Shown here piece by piece: positions 57,224-64,000 of a DNA stretch of 64,000 nt (position 1 is the stretch's first letter; every line of letters begins with the position of its first letter). The notes below the pieces were generated by a model. That model worked only from the letters and a program-made list of their open reading frames with translations. It made no database searches and was not told where the DNA came from. The stretch is from Trichosphaerium sp. ATCC 40318 (lineage: Eukaryota > Discosea > Flabellinia > Trichosidae): positions 62,001 to 126,000 of the forward strand of contig JALMLS010000256.1 of NCBI GenBank assembly GCA_038496445.1. Direction: 5' to 3'. The position numbers and the translations under genes were made by a program.

Positions 57224-59589
57224 TTATTTGACATTTAGTTCACATTCAGAAACTGGTGCGCTTACTTCAATACCTGTGGCAAATACTCTTTTTTTTTGCA
57301 AACTTTTTTTGTATGGAAACAAAAAAGCAGGTCTTAAAACAAGCAAAATAATAATGGCAATGACAGTAGCAACTATCAACGCACATGAACAGCCTGCTAT
57401 TATTGGTACAAGGTATGTTGTAGTACGTGATTGTTGCAAAGCACAAGAAGAAGTATCAAATACAATGATCATTTTGTTACCTTCTAAAACAAAGAAAACA
57501 GTTAATAACAACATATCGTTGTAAAGTACATACCATAAATGCCTGATGCCGCCAAGCAGTTATTCTCTGTTAACGTTATTTTAGGTACATCAATTACTTG
57601 AGAATCACAAGGAGCATCAAATGAAAGAAGAGTAAATGACTCATTGTAATTGATAGTATTGTTGATGACTAGTTCGGAATCTGTTTGTGTTTGCTTGTTA
57701 GATTAATTTCAAGGTAATACGTACTTTCTAATATCAAACAATCATCAACTGTTATTGTAATAGGGCTATTAATAAATATGGAACTGTTTGACCAAGTCAA
57801 GTTACCTATGAAACAAATAAATACTGACAAACACACTACATCAAAGAACAACAATCTATTACCTTGTACACTAAGAGAAGAAAGTAAGAAAAGCTGAGGA
57901 GGTACAATGTATGATGTCTCTACTGTCCAAAGTGAGTCAATACATACAGCACTTTGTACATCATTTCTTTTGCCATCACAAATACAATTAACATCATCAG
58001 GTGTAACTGAACAATTAACACTATTGACAGTCGGTTGCACTGGAGGTATACTTGTTGGTAGTTGTGTTGGTGCTGATGTTGTCGGTGATAACGTTGCAGG
58101 CACTGATATTGGTGGTATAGACGTTGGTGTTTCACTTGTTGGAATTTGTGTTGGTACAGATGTCGTTGGCGGAGATGTTGATGGTGCAGCCGTAGGTACA
58201 CTTGGTAGTGGAATTAAAATACTCCCTGTTACAACAAAAACATTATTGCTTGCGTCTAATGTTACGGACTGATAGTCCCCGCCAGATACTATTCCAGCAC
58301 CTATAATAAGAACTTTGAGTGTATGATTGTACAAAAATACAGGCCTCTAAGGCATTGTGATCTGGCTTAAGTGAAGTTATTTCAACGCACCTGTATCTTG
58401 TACTGACCATAAGTATTCAGCTACAACTAGCAATGTATCGTTTCCAAAAGCTTGAAGTTTGTCGATTGTAGAATTGGTTGGTAATTGTTCACCAAACGTA
58501 CTGAAAGATGTGAGGGTTGTACTATCATTTATAACAGCTGTAGTATGAATACAAATGAGCAAGATAACGTCAGAGTAATAAATAAAAAGGAAAGCACATA
58601 CAAACATTCTTGTGTACATAAATAATGTCATCAACTGCTATCATTAACCACTCACCCAGAAACGTACATGCCTAAATGCATCTGGTAAGTACCATAAAAT
58701 GTACAAGTTATTTATATTATATACGCACTCGCACAGATGGTACAAGTCCAATTGGTATAAATCCTTTTTGTTGAGGTATGATATCTGTGGTTGTAAACTC
58801 ATACAAATGAATACCCTTCAGTGGGTTTTCGCTAACTGCAACTGCCATGTACCGGCCAGCGTCATCAATTTCAAGCTGTGTAATGTGTATTGCATTTATA
58901 CCATCAATTCCGTTAGCACTCACGTTAAACCCGCCGACTCTGACAAGTGTATTGTCAAAAATGACCTAAAAAAAGTAAGATTGTTGTTTTACTACCACGC
59001 GAGACTAGGTCTACGATAACAACTTTTGGGCCTAGTATTGTTGCAATCTAATACTAAAATAGCATAAATAAATAATAGCTTCTGCGTACAATATCGTCAA
59101 CCACTCCACCACCAGCATACAGATATTTTTCGTCATCATCTCGAAAATCCATAGCTTAACACGTGTTAACCATGGAGCATGAGTTCACAAAGTTATTCTA
59201 TCTCACCTTTTGGTGTGTCACCTTCAATAAATTGGCCAAACGGTATGGCTTCAACAATAGCTCCTACGACAAGTTAAACAACGACATTTAAACTAATAGA
59301 CTCACCATTTCCGAATCTCTCTTGTACCGCTCCAATGCGGCCAAATAACACTGTGTTGCGAGTCTTCGAACCAAGAAGTGAAACAATTGGTGGTTGAGCG
59401 GAACAAAGCGAGTTTTCTGTGAGGTCTTTAAAAGAGTTTGTGAGTACCTACTTACGCAATAGAAGTTTGTTGGAGCAAATGAAAGCAAATTTAAGTCACC
59501 ACAAATGAAAATCGTCTCAAAACACTGTAATTATGCTACGTACCTATTTGAACACATACAAACGCAAACAACAGCGTCAAAAGATACAT
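57224..59589 (-). CDS. Type I membrane protein, propeller-like ectodomain, Pro/Thr stalk
   Basis: Start ATG at 59589 (MYLLTLLFAFVCVQIE) is a signal peptide. Splicing a 150-nt intron joins it in frame to NSLCSAQPPIVSLLGSKTRN. The ectodomain is strand-rich with blade-like units: AMDFRDDDEKYLYAGGGVVD, HITQLEIDDAGRYMAVAVSE, LQAFGNDTLLVVAEYLWSV, SVTLDASNNVFVVTGS. A stalk of P-T-x-x-P-T repeats follows (58230-58030). The membrane-proximal module has CSVTPDDVNCICDGK, AVCIDSLWTVETSYIVPP and LLSSLSVQGNLTW, then DDCLILESTYYLEINL. A transmembrane helix (IIAGCSCALIVATVIAIIIL) and a basic tail end at 57224. The module parallels the one in the lamin-tail protein at 12512-14081: same CIC, Cys-x-x-S-x-W-x-V, and S-S-L-x-V-x-G. 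Probably a surface receptor or adhesin. Confidence 0.68.
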
Positions 59590-59749
59590 ACACGATATTT
59601 TCAACCCTAATTCTGCATTATTGCGCTTCCCTTTTACAATGAGAGTATACGCACTAAGCTTTAAGACTTTTTATTATATGGAACACTTTACCATATTAGG
59701 CATGCGTTTGACGATCAAAATCTTCTCGAAACAGAAAAAGCACCAACAC

Positions 59750-60022
59750 TAACGCCCTTCCGTTCATTATTCATGCACACAGTAAACGGTCGAAAATTGT
59801 GCAATTTGATGGCTGATTTTGACTGGATTTGTGGGTTTTGGTGTTCTGTTGACTATTCCGATTCGGTTTTCAAATGCAACTTGTTGAATCTATCCATTTG
59901 GAACATCGCTAGGTGCTACAAACCAAAAGCTCCTCAACGCCATGACTCACCAAACGCCCATGAATATGGCTTACGGGACAATGAATATGAATATTGCTTG
60001 TATTCATAACGGAAGGGCGTTA
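59750..60022 (-). mobile_element. Small TA-flanked inverted-repeat transposon (MITE), copy 3
   Basis: 273 bp, inverted relative to copies 1 and 2. The ends are TA-ACGCCCTTCCGTT and ATTCATAACGGAAGGGCGT-TA. It is shorter than copy 2 because TATTCAT-rich parts near both ends are missing. The shared central part (a segment around TGACTGGATTTGTGG) matches the complement of the other copies. Confidence 0.88.
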
Positions 60023-60458
60023 ACCAACACGACTTTGCATTGCACCATTTTCTCGCTAAATCAGAGTTCTGACATTACTAACATTGAATAAGTGGAAACT
60101 AACGCTTTCGCGTTAAGAATACTAACTGCATTCATATTCACATGCCAAAACTGTATATTCACTAATATTCATTCATGAATATTTACACATTACGTTTGTA
60201 GGAGCTTGTAAAGGTACTACATACAGTGACCATTGTCTAATCCAAGCCATTTATGTACCTCAAAAAGGTTTGTTTGCGCAGTTAGTTTAAACCTGTCAAT
60301 CACAAACTTGACGGTTTACTTTGTGGTAAAAAAAAAATAGGATATTGTCACATGATTTAAAACACCAAAACGGTGCCTGTCGCCACTTTATGTGTAGTAC
60401 TACTTGTTACAGTATTTTTGACACTACAAAACTGGTAATGGAATAATCATCAACTGAG
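60023..60458. other. Intergenic with possible relic repeat
   Basis: Next to MITE copy 3, the segment 60101-60190 (AACGCTTTCGCGTTAAGAATAC and several ATTCAT motifs) resembles the transposon's left end, but no matching right end is found. It may be a decayed relative. No gene seen. Confidence 0.35.
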
Positions 60459-61595
60459 CTACTTTGTTATTTGATGTGCACCGTCTAATGCTTTGATTCC
60501 CTCAGCTGTTATGAACTCACAATAACATAAGGTAATAGTGTGTACGCCAGCCAGAGCTTTTAAACCTTCATCTGTTACTTTTGTATCTGTTAAATTAATA
60601 GCATGTACACCAGCCAATGCCTTTATGCCATCATCTGTTACTTTACAATAGCACAAGTTGATACTGTGTACACCTGCCAATGCTTTTAAGCCTTCATCCG
60701 TTACATTTGTAAGTGATAAGTAAATAGCATGTGCACCAGCCAATGCCTTTATACCCTGGTCTGTTATCAGTTTACAACAATCCAAATCAATAGTATGTAC
60801 TCCTGACAATGCTTTCAAACCTTCATCTGTTACACTGCACTCTGATAGGGAAATCTCGTATACACCAGCTAATGCCTTTATCCCTTCATCTGATATCATT
60901 TCACAACAATCTAGACCAATGGTGTGTACACCAGCCAGAGCTTTTAAACCTTCATCTGTTATATTGCACCCTGAAAGGTAAATTTCATGCACACCAGCCA
61001 ATGTCTTTATCCCTTCATCTGTTATCATTTCACAATACTCCAACGTGATGGTGTGTACACCTGCCAACGCCTTCAAACCTTCATCTGTTATATTACACCC
61101 TGATAGGTGAATTTCATGCACACCAGCCAATGTCTTTATTCCTTCATCTGTTATCATTGTACAATCATCTAAACGAACAGTGTGCACACCAGTCAATGCC
61201 TTCAAACCTTTGTCTGTCACATTTGTATTTGATAAATAAATCTCATGTACACCAGCCAAAGCCTCCACGCCCTTGTCTGTTATCAACTTACTAAGGTTTA
61301 GATAGATAATTTGTACACCAGAAAGCAAAAGCAAGTGACTGTCAAGTGCTGGAAAACTAGAGAACGAAATTGTGGTGTTCTTCAGTAAACGACTACCAGA
61401 AAGCATCTGAACTTCATCTTCACTTATAATACTGATACGACCGTATCCAACGTGGTTGTGAACAATATCTCGCAAAAGATGGCACGTTTGGGCTGTACGA
61501 AGTGTGTACGTCCCTTGTTTGAGAATATGGACTATTAATTCGATTGGTAGAGCAAATAGGTGCTGGTTTGTGTGTTTTTCGTATCCTTCTTCCAT
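60459..61595 (-). CDS. Intronless F-box/LRR protein with recent tandem repeats
   Basis: 378 residues from ATG at 61595, one exon, unlike nearly all neighbours. The N-terminus is an F-box (LFALPIELIVHILKQGTYTL...CHLLRDIV). From about residue 110 the protein is a ladder of alternating 21- and 22-residue repeats, for example VHEIYLSGCNITDEGLKALA then VHTITLEYCEMITDEGIKTL. This gives about 12 LRRs of the cysteine-containing/AMN1 type. The 43-residue double unit corresponds to 129 bp and neighbouring units are nearly identical in DNA, so the array grew recently. F-box/LRR proteins select substrates for ubiquitin ligases. Similar intronless GVHT-type LRR proteins occur in protists and in giant viruses of amoebae, so horizontal transfer is possible (inference). 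Confidence 0.82.
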   Translation of the reverse strand: MEEGYEKHTNQHLFALPIELIVHILKQGTYTLRTAQTCHLLRDIVHNHVGYGRISIISEDEVQMLSGSRLLKNTTISFSSFPALDSHLLLLSGVQIIYLNLSKLITDKGVEALAGVHEIYLSNTNVTDKGLKALTGVHTVRLDDCTMITDEGIKTLAGVHEIHLSGCNITDEGLKALAGVHTITLEYCEMITDEGIKTLAGVHEIYLSGCNITDEGLKALAGVHTIGLDCCEMISDEGIKALAGVYEISLSECSVTDEGLKALSGVHTIDLDCCKLITDQGIKALAGAHAIYLSLTNVTDEGLKALAGVHSINLCYCKVTDDGIKALAGVHAINLTDTKVTDEGLKALAGVHTITLCYCEFITAEGIKALDGAHQITK

Positions 61596-61708
61596 TTTGG
61601 TTTAATTAGAGCGATTAGTTCTTACTTTTGTTTATTGTTGTTGGGGATAGCCTTACCACTATTCAGAGGAAGTAAAGCAAGTGTAGGTTAAGTTGCCTTG
61701 CTTAATAC

Positions 61709-62411
61709 ATGTCTCTGCAGTTATTCAACATGGCAGTTCTGTATGAGGTTTTGCTTCAAAACAGAATCAAGATGGATATAGGTTATCAATAGATCATGGT
61801 TTAAAACAAGGCTTTGAAACGGGGTATGTAAAAAGGAATGTCACAAATCAATTTGAGATTGAGGGTATCCTGAAGTTCACAATGTGTTTCTCTTTCACTC
61901 CATCACCAGCACAAGTACAAAGTGATAAAAAGAATCAATTCGACTCTTATGTTGAAGCTAATTCCTTTCTGAGTAAAATAAATACATCTAACTGCACTAA
62001 CAGGCCATTACAAAGTTCAATACAAAATTCTCCACAAGCCAAAAATAGTGTATTGTTGACGAATGTGTCTAGAGTTGTTGTGATAAGGCTTGATAAACAA
62101 TACAAAGACCAACCTCAAAGAAAACGTCTACGTAAGCTAGTTGACTTTTTTTTTTTATTTTGGGATATTTTTATAAGCTTATTTACAACATCAATAGAAC
62201 TAGCATTGATATGAGCAAAAGTGTTGAAACCATAATTGATGAGACTGATGAATCTCGGCATTTAGCCAAATCATTATCACAACATCCAGCGAAACTAGTG
62301 TACTCCACTGGTAGTGGGGATAAATCTCTTGAGCACGTGTTGAGATCATATTCAATTGTATTGATTACAGAAGTACAGTCATCGAACTGGTACTCGTTAA
62401 ACCGAATCTAG
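61709..62411 (+). CDS. Possible Yae1/LTO1-like protein
   Basis: Tentative. With a 28-nt intron (GTTCTG...AACAG) the ATG at 61709 reads MSLQLFNMANQDGYRL followed by SIDHGLKQGFETGYVK. The G-Y-x3-x3-G-x3-G-F-x2-G-Y spacing is like the deca-GX3 motif of Yae1 and LTO1, partners in iron-sulfur loading of ABCE1 in ribosome biogenesis. The frame then stays open without interruption to about 62130 through a polar, Gln/Ser/Asn-rich region and a basic end (DQPQRKRLR). After a T-rich intron a final exon (KSVETIIDETDESRHLAKSL...) ends at the TAG at 62409. The last splice does not keep phase in the joins I tried. The Yae1 link rests on a short motif only. Confidence 0.4.
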
Positions 62412-64000
62412 GTATTAGTTAGAGGTGTAATGTTATTAATGATTATACTGCGCACTCTTGTGAGACTTAAGCATGTAACATCGTAGTGTACTACGCCGGT
62501 GGATCCAGTCGATATTGAGTTACATTGACCAACAAAAACAAAGGCATCACCGATTGTATCTCCTACTGTTGAATTGCAGAATGTGTCATTTGGTGCGAAG
62601 TCTCTCTTAACTAGCCTGAATGACTTTGAAACAGGCGCAACAGGAGCAATTGATCCTGCTTCAGTTGGAGATACAGGTCCTACAGGAACACGTGTTGGAA
62701 GGTCATCAAAACCAGGAAGCTCTGGAGCAGGTTGATTTAACGGAGGAACAAATTCACCAGAGAAGCCACGTCCAACAGTGAAAGCATCAAAGCCTGGTAC
62801 AAAGTCAATAAAACTACAACAGCTAGTCAAAACTCCGTACCTCCAGTTGTGGAGAACTTGGTTGATAAGTCGATTGCAGCAGAAGGGTCTGTAATGCCAA
62901 TTTTTGTCAAAGCAGCGCTGATTTTATCTTCAAAGAAAGGGAACTTTGGTAATAGAGAACCAGCCATCTTTTCGCAGATAAACTTATTACATGAGTCGGT
63001 ATCAGGACAAATAGATTTGGCAATCTCAACTATCGTAAAGAAATTAACAATAAAGTAATGCAGTTTATTCTTACCGAATGGTTCTAGGTCTTCTTTGATT
63101 TCGTCTAATCTTAGTACGTTCTTAACAGTAGGTAGTATGCTTAAGGTATCAATGAAATCAATTATTGCAGGACCACATTCTCCAATCTTAATAGCTAGAT
63201 CACGGAACTCAATGAGCCAAGGTACGCACACTAGAAGCAGTGTTAGAAACAAAATTACTGACTGATAACAATCACGTGCATGTTGCGAGATCTGTACAAG
63301 TTTCTGTCGCAATAGAAACAATCTTTTCGGATGTCGTTCCGTCAAAAAATCTCAGAGGATCAGAATCACATGCATAGCATAGAGCACCGGCCTTAGTAAG
63401 TATAAGTATAACACTAGCTACACATCAACACGTACAGCAAATGCTGAGAGTCCAGCGACACACTTCAATCCACTTGTAGACAACTTTACTGAACTACTAA
63501 TGTATGATGCAATAAAATCTAGCGCAATAAGCTACGTATTCTTGTAAGAGTCTATGTTACGTACCAACTGCACATGTACGGACATCCGCAGGAATAACAA
63601 TATCTGATCCAATCGGTACTTCAATCACGGTAGCACCCTGAGTGTTATCAACGAAGTTGTCAAGAACAGTGTTTGCACTTGTTAAACCCTTTTCAATGAA
63701 ATCAACTAAAAAGTAAAACAGTCAGAGGATGAAGATTAGTGGCCACTATTGATTACCTGCGAAGCTCATAATAAACCTATTTGTAGCATAAAGGCCATTA
63801 ATAATAGCTAGTGTTTCGTCTTTACAGCAAGTTTGACCACCAGTATCTGGACATGCAGAGTTTGCTGGCCACTACGCCTTTCATTAGTTTTTTTTTGTAA
63901 CAATAGTTTTGCGTACTTCTTGTGGTGATGTTCGGAACGCTATGGTGAGTATTGCTGGGAGGAAATCATAACTACAAGTTTGTTGTGTGTTACGCTTTTT
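62408..64000 (-). CDS. Secreted cysteine-rich protein, 5' end outside window
   Basis: Partial gene; its start lies beyond 64000. Exons read YDFLPAILTIAFRTSPQE, then WPANSACPDTGGQTCCKDET, LAIINGLYATNRFIMSFA, VDFIEKGLTSANTVLDNFVD, IEVPIGSDIVIPADVRTCAVG, GALCYACDSDPLRFFDGTTS, EFRDLAIKIGECGPAIIDFI, EIAKSICPDTDSCNKFICEK, and a Pro-rich segment (FVPPLNQPAPELPGFDDLPT) before a final domain with FCNSTVGDTIGDAFVFVG. Stop at 62408. The many paired Cys and lack of Lys/Arg-rich parts fit an extracellular protein. No transmembrane helix is seen near the C-terminus. I do not recognise the family. Confidence 0.55.

Noticed and set aside
57907-58272. Plus-strand Gly/Val-rich protein
   Set aside because: It is the antisense image of the P-T-rich stalk of the minus-strand membrane protein.
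60101-60190. Fourth MITE copy
   Set aside because: The left end resembles the terminal repeat only loosely and no right-hand inverted repeat or second TA can be found.
1-64000. CRISPR arrays, bacterial operons, rRNA genes
   Set aside because: No regularly spaced short repeats, no Shine-Dalgarno-led gene strings and no rRNA-like sequence; gene structure is eukaryotic throughout.

Overview
The window is nuclear DNA from a unicellular eukaryote that I cannot place to lineage. The DNA is AT-rich and densely packed with genes. Almost every gene is cut by very short introns, mostly about 25-80 nt, with GTACG or GTAAG donors and TAG acceptors. Two proteins carry plausible mitochondrial presequences, and there is one tRNA gene. 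Domain combinations such as VWA8, F-box/LRR, a G-alpha-like/BTB fusion, beta-helix plus GCC2/GCC3 receptors and a tyrosine-recombinase retroelement suggest a free-living or saprotrophic protist (stramenopile, amoeba or alga). That placement is inference. Exon joins below were read by eye; gene ends are firmer than some internal junctions.

1-16.8 kb: an MFS transporter (-) is divergent from a short/branched-chain acyl-CoA dehydrogenase (+). Then come tRNA-Glu, an F-box-like/MORN-repeat protein (-), two copies of a small TA-flanked inverted-repeat transposon, a basic protein of unknown function (-), a secreted sulfatase (+), a type I membrane protein with a lamin-tail domain (-), and a repeat protein ending in a nuclease-like domain (-).

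16.9-36 kb: the AAA+/VWA protein VWA8 (+), a G-alpha-like GTPase fused to a BTB domain (-), a saposin/acid-ceramidase-like amidase (+), a small cysteine-containing protein (-), a C2-domain protein with a Met/Pro/Gln-rich tail (+), a mucin-like surface protein (+) and a mitochondrial rhomboid of the PARL type (-).

36-50 kb: a mitochondrial P-loop NTPase with a helical-repeat tail (+), an F-box-like/beta-propeller-like protein (+) and a hotdog thioesterase (-). An antisense Ngaro/PAT-type tyrosine-recombinase retroelement, with complete split direct repeats, lies within one intron of the thioesterase gene. An F-box/LRR gene (+) follows.

50-64 kb: a large beta-helix/GCC2-GCC3 membrane protein (+), a second acid-ceramidase-like amidase without the saposin module (+), a second type I membrane protein sharing the membrane-proximal module of the lamin-tail protein (-), a third transposon copy, an intronless F-box/LRR gene built of 129-bp tandem units (-), a Yae1-like gene (+), and a secreted cysteine-rich protein cut by the window edge (-).

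The genes do not form operons. Themes that recur are lipid and amide hydrolysis (two amidases, a sulfatase, a thioesterase, an acyl-CoA dehydrogenase), cell-surface proteins with Pro/Thr stalks, and F-box/BTB adaptors of ubiquitin ligases.
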